From positions 186,001-250,000 of the forward strand of contig NZNT01000015.1 in NCBI GenBank assembly GCA_002695005.1: a stretch of 64,000 bases of DNA, in the 5' to 3' direction. Source of the stretch: Maritimibacter sp. Lineage in GTDB: Bacteria > Pseudomonadota > Alphaproteobacteria > Rhodobacterales > Rhodobacteraceae. This document shows positions 33,977 to 43,530 of this stretch, one piece after another. Position 1 is the stretch's first letter, and each line of letters begins with the position of its first letter. The notes under the pieces were generated by a model. The model was not told the origin of the DNA. It did not search any database and worked only from the letters and a program-made list of their open reading frames with translations. The position numbers and the translations under genes are program-made.

Positions 33977-36787
33977 ATGCCGGGGATCACGGCCGTTCTC
34001 GGCCCGACGAATACGGGCAAGACACATTACGCCATCGAACGGATGCTGGCGCACCGCACAGGTGTGATCGGGCTGCCGCTGCGCCTGCTCGCGCGCGAGG
34101 TCTATGACCGGATCGTCGCGGTGCGCGGGCCTTCGGTGGTCGCACTCGTCACGGGCGAAGAGCGGATCGTGCCGGAGCGCACGCAATACTGGGTCTGCAC
34201 GGTCGAGGCGATGCCCGAAGGGCTGGGCGCTGACTTCGTGGCCATCGACGAGATCCAGCTTTGCGCCGATCCCGAGCGCGGCCACGTCTTCACGGACCGG
34301 CTGCTTCATGCACGCGGCCTGCACGAAACCCTGTTCATGGGCGCCGACACGATGCGCGGCGCCATTGCCGAGCTCGTGCCCAAGGCGCAGTTCATGCGGC
34401 GCGAGCGGTTCTCGCAGCTCGTCTATGCGGGATCGAAGAAGATCAGCCGGATGCCGGGGCGCTCCGCCGTCGTCGGGTTTTCCGTCGACAACCTCTATGC
34501 CATTGCCGAGCTCATGCGCCGCCAGAAGGGCGGGGTGGCGGTGGTCATGGGCGCGCTCAGTCCGCGCACGCGCAATGCGCAGGTGGCGATGTATCAGAAT
34601 GGCGTTGTCGATTACCTCGTCGCGACCGATGCCATCGGGATGGGTCTGAACCTCGACGTGAACCACGTGGCTTTCTCGGCCCTGTCGAAGTTCGACGGGC
34701 GGCGGATGCGAAGGCTCGCGCCCAACGAGCTGGCCCAGATCGCCGGCCGTGCCGGGCGCTATATGACCGACGGCTCTTTCGGCGTGACCGGCGAGGCGCC
34801 GTCGCTCGAGGACGAGGTGGTCGAAGCGATCACCAACCATTCCTTCACCCCGATCCGCAAGCTCCAGTGGCGCAACTCGGACCTGTCTTTCGGGTCCGTC
34901 GACGCGCTGATCGGCTCGCTCGAGGCCAGGACGGACGATCCGTGGCTCGTGCAGGCGCGCGAGGCGGACGATTTGCAGGCGCTCAAGGACCTGGCCGACG
35001 ACCCGGTGATCCGGGCGCGCGCCGGCGACGGTCGCAGCGTGCGCTTGATGTGGGACGTGTGCCGCGTGCCCGATTTCCGCGGGATCAGCCAGACGGAACA
35101 CGCCACGCTCCTTCACACGCTTTTCACGGACTTGCACGAACATGGCGCGGTGCGTGAAGACTGGTTCGCGCGGCAGGTAAAGCGGATCGACAGGACCGAC
35201 GGGGATATCGACGCGCTGTCCAAAAGATTGGCGTATATCCGCACATGGACCTATGTGGCGCAGAGAAACGGCTGGCTTAAGGACGTTGACCATTGGCGCG
35301 GCGAAACCCGTGCGGTAGAAGATCGCCTGTCAGATGCGCTGCACGAGGCGCTGACCAAGCGATTTGTCGACCGGCGCACATCCGTGCTTTTGCGCCGGTT
35401 GAAACAGAAGGAGAGCCTTGTGGCCGAGGTGAACGACAAGGGTGAAGTGAGTGTCGAGGGCGAATTCGTCGGTCGGCTTGAAGGGTTCCGGTTCCGGCAG
35501 GATACGTCGGCGTCGCCCGAAGAGGCCAAGACGCTGCGCCAGGCATCGCTGGGCGCGCTCGCGCCGGAGTTCCACCTGCGCGCCGACAGGTTCTACAACG
35601 CGCCCGATACCGAGCTCGACTTTACCGAACAGGGCGGGCTCATGTGGGGCGAGAACGCGATCGGCAAGCTCGTAAAGGGCGATGAGGTGCTCCGCCCTCG
35701 CGTGCAGGCCTTCGTGGACGAGGAAGCGGGCGACGAAGTGGCCGAAAAGGTCACGCGACGCCTTCAGCACTTCATTGATCGCAAGGTCGCCGCGCTGTTC
35801 GAGCCGATGATCGCCATGCAGCGTGACGAGGCGCTGACCGGCCTGCCGCGCGGCTTTGCCTTCCGCCTGATCGAGGCGCTGGGCGTGATCCCGCGCGGAC
35901 AGGTGGCCGGTGAGGTCAAGGATCTGGATCAGGATGCGCGGGGCCAGTTGCGCAAGCACGGGGTGCGCTTCGGCCAGTTCACCATCTTCCTGCCGCTTCT
36001 GCTGAAGCCCGCGCCGACGCGGCTCCGGCTGGTGCTGTGGAGCCTGTTTCAGGGACTGGACGAGTTCCCCGAAGCGCCGCCGCCGGGGCTCGTGACGATT
36101 CCCGTGATCGAAGGCGTGACCGGCGAGGTGTATACGCTCTCGGGCTACCACAAGGCCGGGCAGCGCGCGATTCGCATCGACATGCTGGAACGGCTCGCCG
36201 ATCAGCTTCGCGCGCAGGATTCGCGCGGCGGGTTCGAGGCGAACCCGGACATGCTGTCGATCACCGGCCTGACGCTGGAACAGTTCGCGGACCTGATGCA
36301 GGGGCTGGGCTACAAGGCCGAGCGCGCCGAACGCCCCAAGGCGAAGCCGGTGAGCGAGGCCGAGGCGGTGCCGGAGGCGGGCGAGACGCCGGCGGATGGT
36401 TCTGCTGCGCAAGCCCCCGCGGATGCTCCCGACACGCCTGCGGTAGCGGAGACACCTGTCGCACCAGAGGCACCCGCCGAAGGTGCGTCCGAGGTCGAGG
36501 CGGTGCCGGAGGCCGATACGCCAGTCGAACCCGAAGTCGAGGTTTACTATACGTTCACCTGGTCCGGGTTCGGGCGCAAAGGCAACCAGGCCGAGCGTCG
36601 CGGCGGACAGGCACGCGGCAAGGGTGGCAAGCCGCAGGGGGCCAAGCCGCGCGGCAAGGGACCGCGCAAGGATGGCGAGGGTCAGAAGGCCAAGTCGTTC
36701 TCTTCGCGCCCGCCGAAAAAGGAAAAGGCCATCGACCCGGACAACCCCTTCGCCCAGGCGCTGATGGGACTCAAGGACAAGAAGTGA
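33977..36787 (+). CDS. Suv3-like superfamily 2 RNA helicase with long disordered tail
   Basis: A 936-residue protein. Walker A is GPTNTGKT at residues 9-16 and motif II is DEIQ near 92. GSKKISRMPGRSAVVGFSVD starts the second RecA domain, with ATDAIGMGLNLDVNHVAFSA near 215 and QIAGRAGRYMTD near 254. A Suv3-type carboxy domain follows to about 780. The last about 150 residues are low complexity: Pro/Ala/Glu-rich, then YYTFTWSGFGRKGNQ, then a Gly/Lys/Arg-rich tail (GKGGKPQGAKPRGKGPRKDG). Suv3 relatives unwind RNA, in mitochondria as degradosome partner. The S4 gene overlaps its stop. Confidence 0.92.
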   Translation: MPGITAVLGPTNTGKTHYAIERMLAHRTGVIGLPLRLLAREVYDRIVAVRGPSVVALVTGEERIVPERTQYWVCTVEAMPEGLGADFVAIDEIQLCADPERGHVFTDRLLHARGLHETLFMGADTMRGAIAELVPKAQFMRRERFSQLVYAGSKKISRMPGRSAVVGFSVDNLYAIAELMRRQKGGVAVVMGALSPRTRNAQVAMYQNGVVDYLVATDAIGMGLNLDVNHVAFSALSKFDGRRMRRLAPNELAQIAGRAGRYMTDGSFGVTGEAPSLEDEVVEAITNHSFTPIRKLQWRNSDLSFGSVDALIGSLEARTDDPWLVQAREADDLQALKDLADDPVIRARAGDGRSVRLMWDVCRVPDFRGISQTEHATLLHTLFTDLHEHGAVREDWFARQVKRIDRTDGDIDALSKRLAYIRTWTYVAQRNGWLKDVDHWRGETRAVEDRLSDALHEALTKRFVDRRTSVLLRRLKQKESLVAEVNDKGEVSVEGEFVGRLEGFRFRQDTSASPEEAKTLRQASLGALAPEFHLRADRFYNAPDTELDFTEQGGLMWGENAIGKLVKGDEVLRPRVQAFVDEEAGDEVAEKVTRRLQHFIDRKVAALFEPMIAMQRDEALTGLPRGFAFRLIEALGVIPRGQVAGEVKDLDQDARGQLRKHGVRFGQFTIFLPLLLKPAPTRLRLVLWSLFQGLDEFPEAPPPGLVTIPVIEGVTGEVYTLSGYHKAGQRAIRIDMLERLADQLRAQDSRGGFEANPDMLSITGLTLEQFADLMQGLGYKAERAERPKAKPVSEAEAVPEAGETPADGSAAQAPADAPDTPAVAETPVAPEAPAEGASEVEAVPEADTPVEPEVEVYYTFTWSGFGRKGNQAERRGGQARGKGGKPQGAKPRGKGPRKDGEGQKAKSFSSRPPKKEKAIDPDNPFAQALMGLKDKK

Positions 36788-37158
36788 GCGAACCGCGCGC
36801 GACGATGCGGGCGGACAAGTGGCTCTGGCATGCGCGGTTCTTCAAGACGCGCGGGCTGGCCACCAAGCTGATCGCCGCCGGGCACCTGCGGGTGAACGGG
36901 ACAAAGATCGCGAAGGCCTCGCACGGGATCAGTCCCGGGGATGTTCTGACCTTTCCGCAGGCCAAACGGGTGCGTGTGATCCGGCTTGTTGCTCTGTCGC
37001 TGCGACGCGGACCCGCGCCCGAGGCGCAACTGCTGTACGAGGATCTGACGCCACAGGAAACACCTGTCCCGAAAAATCCGGGGTTCGAAGGAAAGGGGCG
37101 CCCGACGGGCAAAGATCGCCGCAACGCCCGTCTTTACGACCCGACCCGCCTTGAATGA
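36784..37158 (+). CDS. S4-domain RNA-binding protein, Hsp15/HslR-like
   Basis: A 124-residue protein. The S4 domain is residues 9-60 ([20 protein letters not shown], then [20 protein letters not shown]). A basic tail ends [20 protein letters not shown]. HslR recycles 50S subunits carrying nascent chains. The GTG at 36784 overlaps the helicase stop (GTGA); an ATG eight codons later is the alternative. Coupling to a Suv3-like helicase suggests a common role in RNA or ribosome turnover. Confidence 0.9.
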   Translation: MSEPRATMRADKWLWHARFFKTRGLATKLIAAGHLRVNGTKIAKASHGISPGDVLTFPQAKRVRVIRLVALSLRRGPAPEAQLLYEDLTPQETPVPKNPGFEGKGRPTGKDRRNARLYDPTRLE

Positions 37159-37208
37159 TGCCCGCAAGGGCGTTAGCACACCTGAAACGACCGGCATCTG
37201 GAAGTCCC

Positions 37209-37544
37209 ATGACCTATATCGTCAACGACAAATGCATCGCCTGCAAATACACCGACTGCGTGGAGGTGTGCCCCGTGGATTGCTTCTACGAAGGCGAGAA
37301 CATGCTGGTGATTCACCCGGACGAATGTATCGACTGCGGCGTGTGCGAACCGGAATGCCCGGCTGACGCGATCCGCCCGGATACCGAACCGGAAGCGGCC
37401 AAGTGGGTCGAGTTCAACCGGAAGTATTCCGAGCTGTGGCCGGTCATCATCGAAAAGAAAGATCCCCTGCCGAACGCCGAGGAGCGTGACGGTGAAGAGG
37501 GCAAGTTGGAGAAGTATTTCTCCGAAGCGGCGGGCGAGGGCTGA
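37209..37544 (+). CDS. fdxA: Seven-iron ferredoxin FdxA
   Basis: A 111-residue ferredoxin. Cysteines 9, 12, 17, 21 and 25 lie in [17 protein letters not shown]; cysteines 40, 43, 46 and 50 in [12 protein letters not shown]. The extra spacing in the first set is that of a [3Fe-4S] plus [4Fe-4S] protein. The acidic carboxy extension ([20 protein letters not shown]) is typical of the alphaproteobacterial FdxA group. It carries electrons at low potential; the partner is unknown. It is placed between the S4 gene and carD, an order kept in many relatives. Confidence 0.95.
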   Translation: MTYIVNDKCIACKYTDCVEVCPVDCFYEGENMLVIHPDECIDCGVCEPECPADAIRPDTEPEAAKWVEFNRKYSELWPVIIEKKDPLPNAEERDGEEGKLEKYFSEAAGEG

Positions 37545-37643
37545 TTCGGCTCGCGCACGCTGCACGGCAGCACGGAATGGGGGCCGGGATCGGCCAGACT
37601 CCGCGGATTCAGCGGAGATTCATGTGTTTTGCCACCGAACCCT

Positions 37644-37673
37644 TTGAAAAAGGGCGATTCTGCGCTATATAGA
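37644..37673 (+). promoter_or_regulatory. Sigma-70-type promoter for carD
   Basis: TTGAAA (37644-37649) and TATATA (37666-37671, 16-base spacer) or TATAGA (37668-37673, 18-base spacer) lie in the 286-base fdxA-carD gap. Start near 37679 would give a leader of about 150 bases, unusually long, with no gene in it. Confidence 0.5.
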
Positions 37674-37830
37674 ACTTCGCTGTGAACCATGACACCTGAC
37701 CAGCGCCCAATTGGGGGTCGTTACTGGGCGCGTTCGACAAGCTGACAGCTTCAGGACGGGGTGAGGAGAACTCCTCGCACGTTTCGTTTTTGTCGCTCGG
37801 ATGCGCGGTGCTGAAAGGAAGATATTGAAG

Positions 37831-38340
37831 ATGAGCAAAGCCAAGAAGCTTGATTTCCGTCCCAACGAATACGTCGTGTATCCGGCCCACGGGGTCGGCC
37901 AGATCGTATCGATCGAGGAGCAGGAAGTCGCCGGGCTGACGCTGGAACTGTTCGTCATCTCGTTCGAGAAGGACAAGATGACGCTGCGCGTGCCGACCAA
38001 CAAGGCCACCGAGGTCGGGATGCGCTCGCTGTCCTCGCCCGACGTGGTGTCCAAGGCGATGACCACGCTCAAGGGCAAGGCCCGCGTGAAGCGCGCGATG
38101 TGGTCGCGCCGGGCGCAGGAATACGAACAGAAGATCAACTCGGGCGACCTGATCTCGATCGCCGAAGTGGTGCGCGACCTGCACCGCAGCGACGACCAGC
38201 GCGAGCAGAGCTATTCGGAGCGTCAGCTTTACGAAGCCGCGCTCGAGCGCCTGACGCGCGAAGTGGCTGCCGTGTCCGGTGGTGACGAGGCGGCGGCCCA
38301 GCAGAAGGTGGGCGACGTCCTGACCTCCCGCGCGGCCTGA
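37831..38340 (+). CDS. carD: CarD family RNA polymerase-binding transcription regulator
   Basis: A 169-residue protein. The Tudor-like RNA polymerase interaction domain is residues 8-70 (DFRPNEYVVYPAHGVGQIVS, then LFVISFEKDKMTLRVPTNKA). The helical DNA-binding part includes KRAMWSRRAQEYEQKINSGD and LISIAEVVRDLHRSDDQREQ, with the conserved Trp that props open the promoter bubble. CarD activates rRNA and other housekeeping promoters with sigma-70. A terminator follows the stop; the ATG at 37831 has AAGGAAG upstream. Confidence 0.95.
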   Translation: MSKAKKLDFRPNEYVVYPAHGVGQIVSIEEQEVAGLTLELFVISFEKDKMTLRVPTNKATEVGMRSLSSPDVVSKAMTTLKGKARVKRAMWSRRAQEYEQKINSGDLISIAEVVRDLHRSDDQREQSYSERQLYEAALERLTREVAAVSGGDEAAAQQKVGDVLTSRAA

Positions 38341-38366
38341 TCGCCAGAGCCAACGACTGATTACGG

Positions 38367-38399
38367 ACCGCCGCGCCCCAAGGGTGCGGCGGTTTTTTT
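38367..38399 (+). terminator. Intrinsic terminator of carD
   Basis: ACCGCCGC (38367-38374) pairs with GCGGCGGT (38386-38393), followed by seven T. The T tract contains the stop codon of the convergent cobS gene. Confidence 0.9.
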
Positions 38400-39150
38400 A
38401 TGCGAGGGTGGCAAGCGCGGCGAGAGCAGCGATTTCCGCGCATTGCTGGGTCGCGCCCAGCACGTCGCCGGTCTGCCCGCCGATCTTGCGCTGTGCCACG
38501 ACTGCGACCGTGAGGGTGGCGAGGCTGGCCCAGACGAGCGGGGCAAGCACATCGGTGCCGATGCACAGGAACGCGCCCCCGACGGCCAGCAGGACGCCCA
38601 GCGTCGCCGTGGCCTGCGACGGGCGGCCCACGGATTGTGCAAGCCCCGTGCCGCGCGCATTGGGCATGGCGGCCATCAGCACGCCCATCGGCGCCCGGCT
38701 CAGAAGGCCGGTGGCAACGAGCGCGACGGCGATACCGCCGGCGGGCAGGAGCACGGTGAGGGCTGCCCAGCGGACAAGCAGGGACAGGACCAGCGCGATG
38801 ACGCCGTAACTGCCGACCCGGCTGTCCTTCATGATGTCGAGCCGCCCTGCGCGGTCGTGCCCACCCCAGAACCCGTCCGCGACGTCGGCGAGGCCATCTT
38901 CGTGAAGAACTCCGGTGATGACAACCTGCGTGGCAAGCGTCGCGGCGGCGGCGAGGGGCACCGGCAGGCCCATGCGCATCAGGATCCAGCCCAACACACC
39001 CGCCGCGAGGCCCACGAGCGCGCCCGCCAGCGGCCAGGCCCAGGCCGCACGAGCCCCGCGCGCGTGGTCGGCCCGCACCGGCAGGCGGGTCAGGAGCGCG
39101 ATGGCGGCGGGAATGTCGCCGGAGGTGGCAAGGGGGTCGGAGCTGGCCAT
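38398..39150 (-). CDS. cobS: Adenosylcobinamide-GDP ribazoletransferase CobS
   Basis: A 250-residue polytopic membrane enzyme. IPAAIALLTRLPVRADHARG near the start, ITGVLHEDGLADVADGFWGG then RAGRLDIMKDSRVGSYGVIA is the CobS signature with acidic metal ligands. Several hydrophobic helices follow. It joins adenosylcobinamide-GDP to alpha-ribazole in the last steps of B12 assembly. It is divergent from cobT, which supplies alpha-ribazole phosphate, across 71 bases. No cobalamin riboswitch is visible there. Its TAA is inside the carD terminator. Confidence 0.95.
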   Translation of the reverse strand: MASSDPLATSGDIPAAIALLTRLPVRADHARGARAAWAWPLAGALVGLAAGVLGWILMRMGLPVPLAAAATLATQVVITGVLHEDGLADVADGFWGGHDRAGRLDIMKDSRVGSYGVIALVLSLLVRWAALTVLLPAGGIAVALVATGLLSRAPMGVLMAAMPNARGTGLAQSVGRPSQATATLGVLLAVGGAFLCIGTDVLAPLVWASLATLTVAVVAQRKIGGQTGDVLGATQQCAEIAALAALATLA

Positions 39151-39221
39151 GAGTTTCGCCTTGTTCTCGTCGATGTTTCCTCGGTAAGGCTTCGTCCGCG
39201 ACACATCAACAGGAGACGCCC

Positions 39222-40238
39222 ATGACCGCCCCCTTCGACACGCTGGACGCATTCCGCGCGCTGCTCGCGGAGCTGCCCGCGCCCGATCAGGCGGCGCGTG
39301 ACGGAGCGGTGGAGCGCAACGGTCAGCTCACCAAACCTCCCGGGTCGCTTGGCCGGTTGGAGGATCTGGCGATCTGGTATGCAGGTTGGCGTGGGGAGGC
39401 GCGGCCTCGGATCGAACGTCCACAAGTCGTTATTTTTGCAGGGAATCATGGGGTGACGACGCAGGGTGTGTCGGCGTTTCCGGCCGAAGTGACCGAGCAG
39501 ATGGTCGGGAATTTCGCGGCCGGCGGGGCGGCGATCAACCAGCTGGCCGGCGCGTTCGGGGCGTCGATGGATGTGCACGCCCTGTCGCTCGATACGCCCA
39601 CGGCGGACTTCACGCAGGGTCCGGCGATGAGCGAGGCCGACGTGATCGCGGCGCTGTCGACCGGCTGGGACGCGGTCGATCCGAAGGCCGACCTGTTCGT
39701 CACCGGCGAGATGGGGATTGGCAATACGACCTCGGCGGCGGCGCTGGCGCATGCGCTGTTCGGTGAGACGGCAGAGGACTGGGTCGGGCGCGGGACCGGC
39801 GTGGATGACGCGGGTCTTGCGCTCAAGGCGCGGGTGGTGCGCGACGGGCTCGCGGCCAATCCGGGTGCCGCGGGTGATGGGCTTGAGGCACTGCGGTGCC
39901 TTGGCGGGCGCGAGGTTGCCGCGATGGCAGGCGCGATTGCGCGCGCGCGCACGCTCGGCATTCCGGTTATTCTCGATGGGTTCATCTGCACGGCATCGGC
40001 GGCTTGCCTCGAACGGGCGGTGCCCGGGGCGCTGGATCACACGGTGGCCGGCCATGTGTCGGCGGAGGCCGCGCATCCACGGCTGCTCGACCTGCTCGGC
40101 AAGGCGCCGCTCCTGTCGCTCGGCATGCGGCTGGGCGAGGGCTCTGGCGCCGCTCTGGCGATCGGTGTCCTGAAGGGCGCGGTTGCGGCCCATTCCGGCA
40201 TGGCGACCTTCGCGGAGGCGGGCGTCAGCGACGGTTAG
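39222..40238 (+). CDS. cobT: Nicotinate-nucleotide-dimethylbenzimidazole phosphoribosyltransferase CobT
   Basis: A 338-residue enzyme: [60 protein letters not shown], and the catalytic glutamate in [20 protein letters not shown]. It makes alpha-ribazole phosphate for the lower ligand of cobalamin. It pairs divergently with cobS. Its stop overlaps the stop of the convergent antiporter gene (GTTAGG around 40235-40238), so the 3' ends overlap by four bases. Confidence 0.96.
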   Translation: MTAPFDTLDAFRALLAELPAPDQAARDGAVERNGQLTKPPGSLGRLEDLAIWYAGWRGEARPRIERPQVVIFAGNHGVTTQGVSAFPAEVTEQMVGNFAAGGAAINQLAGAFGASMDVHALSLDTPTADFTQGPAMSEADVIAALSTGWDAVDPKADLFVTGEMGIGNTTSAAALAHALFGETAEDWVGRGTGVDDAGLALKARVVRDGLAANPGAAGDGLEALRCLGGREVAAMAGAIARARTLGIPVILDGFICTASAACLERAVPGALDHTVAGHVSAEAAHPRLLDLLGKAPLLSLGMRLGEGSGAALAIGVLKGAVAAHSGMATFAEAGVSDG

Positions 40239-42133
40239 GAGGCCTTGGCCTCGGGCGTGTCGTCGTCATCATCTTCGCGGTCATCGTCGCGCGAGGGCTT
40301 CGGCTCCTGGTCGAGAGCGAGTAGCTGGGTGAGCATCGCGCTTTCCATGTCCCGGTCGAGCGCCATGGAGCGTTCACGGTAAGCCTCGTTCTCATCCGCG
40401 CGCAGATTGGGATCCCAGTAATTCGCGAGTTCGCGGATCATGTGGCGGTCATGTTTGTAGAACATCCGCTCGGCTTCGTTCGCCTCGAACTCCGACAATC
40501 CGACATTTTCAAGAACGTAGCGCCCGACGCGCAGGGAGCTGTCGAACATCTCGCGCACGATGTCGTTCGCGCCCGCCTGGTAGAGGCCATAGACATGGGT
40601 CCGGTCGCGCGCGCGCGCGATGATGTGGATGTCGGGCCGAACGGCGCGGGCATGGGCGACGATGCGCATGCAGGCATCGGCATTGTTGACGGCGACGACG
40701 AGCACTTTGGCGGTTTCCAGCCCCGCAGCCTTGAGCAGGTCCGGGCGGGTGGGATCGCCGAAGAAGCCCTTCACCCCGAATTTGCGCATCATCTGAATGG
40801 TTTGCAGGTTGTTGTCGAGCACGGTCGTCTTGAAACCGACCGAGCGGACAAGCCGGTTCACCACCTGCCCGAAGCGACCGATCCCGACGATGATGATACC
40901 GGAATGCTCGTCGATCTCGTCAGCCTCGGTCGCCTCGACCCGGACTTTCGAGCGTTTGGCGTAGAAGTCGTGAACGATGAACGCCAGCGGCGTGAGAAGC
41001 ATCGAGAGTGCGATGACGGTGAGCACGTCCTGCCCGATCACGTTGGTGATGACGCCCTGTTGAAGCGAAAAGGTGACGAGCAGAAAGCCGAATTCGCCGG
41101 CCTGCGCGAGGCCGAGGGTGAAGAGCCACAGATCTCGCCCCCGCAGGTTGAAGATCAGCCCGAGGGGGGCGAGCACGGCGGCCTTGGCTGCCATGAGAAG
41201 CGTGGCCAGACCGATCAGGCGCACGGGATCGGCGATGAAGCCGCGCACGTCCATGCCCGCGCCGACGGTGATGAAAAAGAGGCCGAGCAGCAGGCCCTTG
41301 AACGGCTCGATGTCGGTTTCAAGCTCATGCCGGAACTCGGAGTTGGCGAGCATGACGCCGGCGAGGAAGGCGCCGAGGGCGGGCGAGAGGCCGACGACGT
41401 TCATCAGCGTGGCGATGCCGACAACGATCAAGAGCGCGACGGCGGTGTACATTTCGCGCAGACGGGCGCTCTCGATAAAGCGAAAGAGCGGCCGCACGAG
41501 GTAACGGCCCGCAAGAATGATCGCCGCGACCGCGCCGAGCGTGACGAGGGCGACGCCCCAGCTTGGCAGGTTCTCGACGATGGAGACCGAGGAATGGTCG
41601 TCTACGCCGTGTGAGCCGCCGCCGGTGGCAAGCAGGGGGACGAGGACGAGCATGGGGATGACGGCGATGTCCTGCGTGAGCAGCACCGAGAAGCTGGAAC
41701 GCCCCCCCGCGGACTGCATCAGCCCCTTTTCCGTAAGCGTCTGCAGGACGATCGCCGTCGAACTGAGCGCAAGCATGAGGCCGATGGCGAGCGAGACCTG
41801 CCAGGATTCGCCCATGATCATCACGGCGCCGGTGACGACGGCGGTGGTGAGGACGACCTGCAACCCGCCAAGCCCCATGAGCCGGTGGCGCATGTCCCAC
41901 AATGCGCCGGGATCGAGCTCCAGGCCGATGAGGAAGAGCATCATCACGACGCCGAATTCGGCAAAGTGCATCAACCCTTCGGTTTCGCCCCCATCGATTC
42001 CGGTGATCGGGCCGATCAGCAGACCGGCGACGAGGTAGCCCAGCACCGAGCCGAGGCCCAGACGCGCGGCGATCGGCACCGCGATGACGGCGGCACCGAG
42101 GTAAATCGTGGCGTTCAAAAGGAAAGTTTCCAT
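40235..42133 (-). CDS. Kef-type cation:proton antiporter with TrkA-N domain
   Basis: A 632-residue protein. About 12-13 membrane helices fill residues 1-385 ([40 protein letters not shown] and [20 protein letters not shown] are CPA2 marks). The cytosolic NAD-binding TrkA-N domain starts at [20 protein letters not shown] near 412 and includes [20 protein letters not shown]. The tail is acidic ([19 protein letters not shown]). KefB/C proteins export potassium under electrophile stress; glutathione control cannot be shown here. Start METFLLN at 42133. Confidence 0.92.
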   Translation of the reverse strand: METFLLNATIYLGAAVIAVPIAARLGLGSVLGYLVAGLLIGPITGIDGGETEGLMHFAEFGVVMMLFLIGLELDPGALWDMRHRLMGLGGLQVVLTTAVVTGAVMIMGESWQVSLAIGLMLALSSTAIVLQTLTEKGLMQSAGGRSSFSVLLTQDIAVIPMLVLVPLLATGGGSHGVDDHSSVSIVENLPSWGVALVTLGAVAAIILAGRYLVRPLFRFIESARLREMYTAVALLIVVGIATLMNVVGLSPALGAFLAGVMLANSEFRHELETDIEPFKGLLLGLFFITVGAGMDVRGFIADPVRLIGLATLLMAAKAAVLAPLGLIFNLRGRDLWLFTLGLAQAGEFGFLLVTFSLQQGVITNVIGQDVLTVIALSMLLTPLAFIVHDFYAKRSKVRVEATEADEIDEHSGIIIVGIGRFGQVVNRLVRSVGFKTTVLDNNLQTIQMMRKFGVKGFFGDPTRPDLLKAAGLETAKVLVVAVNNADACMRIVAHARAVRPDIHIIARARDRTHVYGLYQAGANDIVREMFDSSLRVGRYVLENVGLSEFEANEAERMFYKHDRHMIRELANYWDPNLRADENEAYRERSMALDRDMESAMLTQLLALDQEPKPSRDDDREDDDDDTPEAKAS

Positions 42134-42203
42134 GCCGCTATCTTCGCAACAGCCCGTCACATTGGCAATGTAGGCGGATGATGTAACGGCGGAAAAACAC
42201 CTT

Positions 42204-43424
42204 TCAGCACAAACGATCCTGAATTTCGTTCCCGAGCCGGGTGATGCGATCAAGTCTTGTGCTGATCCTGTCCTGAAACACCTTCAACTGACCGATGATA
42301 TCCGTGAGGCTTTCGCCGGAGCGCGGCAGACGCGCACCTTCGATCTTGCACATGACACGGGTGGTGGAGAGGCCAAGGACATGCCGCTCCATCTTGTCGC
42401 AAGCGCTGAGAATGCGTGCCGCTTCCTCCTGCACCAAGGTGACGGCGGCGGCTGCAGTTTCGCGATAATGCATCACGAGATTGCGCAGGATTTCGCGTTC
42501 CGTAGCGAGGTCGGTATGGCCGAGTTGTCGGCGTTCGAAGGTGAGCTGGTTGTCGCAGGCGTTGAGCAGGCGCGAGAGGCCGTCGATGAACAAGGTTTCG
42601 ATCACCGAGGCCTTGATGTTGGAGAAGTTGCTGTCCTTGCCGATCACATGGGTTTCGAACCAGTCGAACATGTCGCGCGACATCATTCCGTAGTTCTTTG
42701 ACAGGGTTGAGATCGGGCCCCCGGTCGGTTCCATCCGGGAAGCGATGACGCGCAGGTTGTGAGGCACGGTGCGCATGGCGTTGAAATCTTCGATCAGCCC
42801 TTCGGTCTCGGTGCGCAGCGCCTCGGCATGTTGCATGGTGTCGCGCAGTGCGTGGGTCCGTGCATCCGGGTGGCGCCCGAGCCCCTGGTCACGTGCCACG
42901 AGTTCACGCGAGATCGCGTCGGCTGCGAAGGCCGCGTAGTCAGCGTATCCTTGGTCCTGAAGCCGGTCGAGGAGGTGGCGCGCGCTATCTTCGGGTGTGA
43001 GGTTCTCACTCTCTTCGCGCTGGCGAAGGGCCGCGTATTCGGCTTCGATCGTTTGAAACAGGGGGCTGCTCGGCTTGAACCGGGCCGAGAGATAGCCGGT
43101 GCCGTTGGGCATGACGACTGCGAATACCCAATAGTGCAGGCCGTCCTTGGCCTGGTTCTTGACGTAGGCGCCGACGGGCTGACCTTGTTGGATGGTGGTC
43201 CACAGGAGCCAGAAGACCCCGCGCGGCATGCCGGGATGACGGATGATCTTGTGCGGTGCGCCGATCAACTCGTCCCAGTCGAAATGCGCGACGCGGCGGA
43301 AGACGTAGTTCCCGGACTCGATGACCCCGCGATGGTCCGTGCGGGAGAAGAAGACCTCGTCCAGATCGAAGGGCGCCTCGCCATGAGACGGGCGGAACTC
43401 ATTACGTTTTTCCTGATAGGACAC
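42204..43424 (-). CDS. Aer-type PAS domain protein with novel helical output part
   Basis: A 406-residue soluble protein. Residues 20-110 are a PAS domain of the Aer redox/oxygen type: FFSRTDHRGVIESGNYVFRR, LIGAPHKIIRHPGMPRGVFW, GAYVKNQAKDGLHYWVFAVV. The remaining about 290 residues are helical, with NAMRTVPHNLRVIASRMEPT, but lack the conserved hairpin of chemoreceptors and any membrane helix. Aer-PAS domains usually bind FAD and sense energy state. The output partner is unknown; a chemotaxis or second-messenger link cannot be shown. It lies between the antiporter and the PilM/PilP-like gene on the same strand. Confidence 0.85.
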   Translation of the reverse strand: MSYQEKRNEFRPSHGEAPFDLDEVFFSRTDHRGVIESGNYVFRRVAHFDWDELIGAPHKIIRHPGMPRGVFWLLWTTIQQGQPVGAYVKNQAKDGLHYWVFAVVMPNGTGYLSARFKPSSPLFQTIEAEYAALRQREESENLTPEDSARHLLDRLQDQGYADYAAFAADAISRELVARDQGLGRHPDARTHALRDTMQHAEALRTETEGLIEDFNAMRTVPHNLRVIASRMEPTGGPISTLSKNYGMMSRDMFDWFETHVIGKDSNFSNIKASVIETLFIDGLSRLLNACDNQLTFERRQLGHTDLATEREILRNLVMHYRETAAAAVTLVQEEAARILSACDKMERHVLGLSTTRVMCKIEGARLPRSGESLTDIIGQLKVFQDRISTRLDRITRLGNEIQDRLC

Positions 43425-43530
43425 GGGTCGGGCGGCTCCGAAAGACTGCGGATGGCGAATAGCAGCGACAGGCCGCGCGCGGCTGTCCGTGTCTTTCTAA
43501 CCGGGAAGCGTTGTTTGCAGGTTAACGGCC

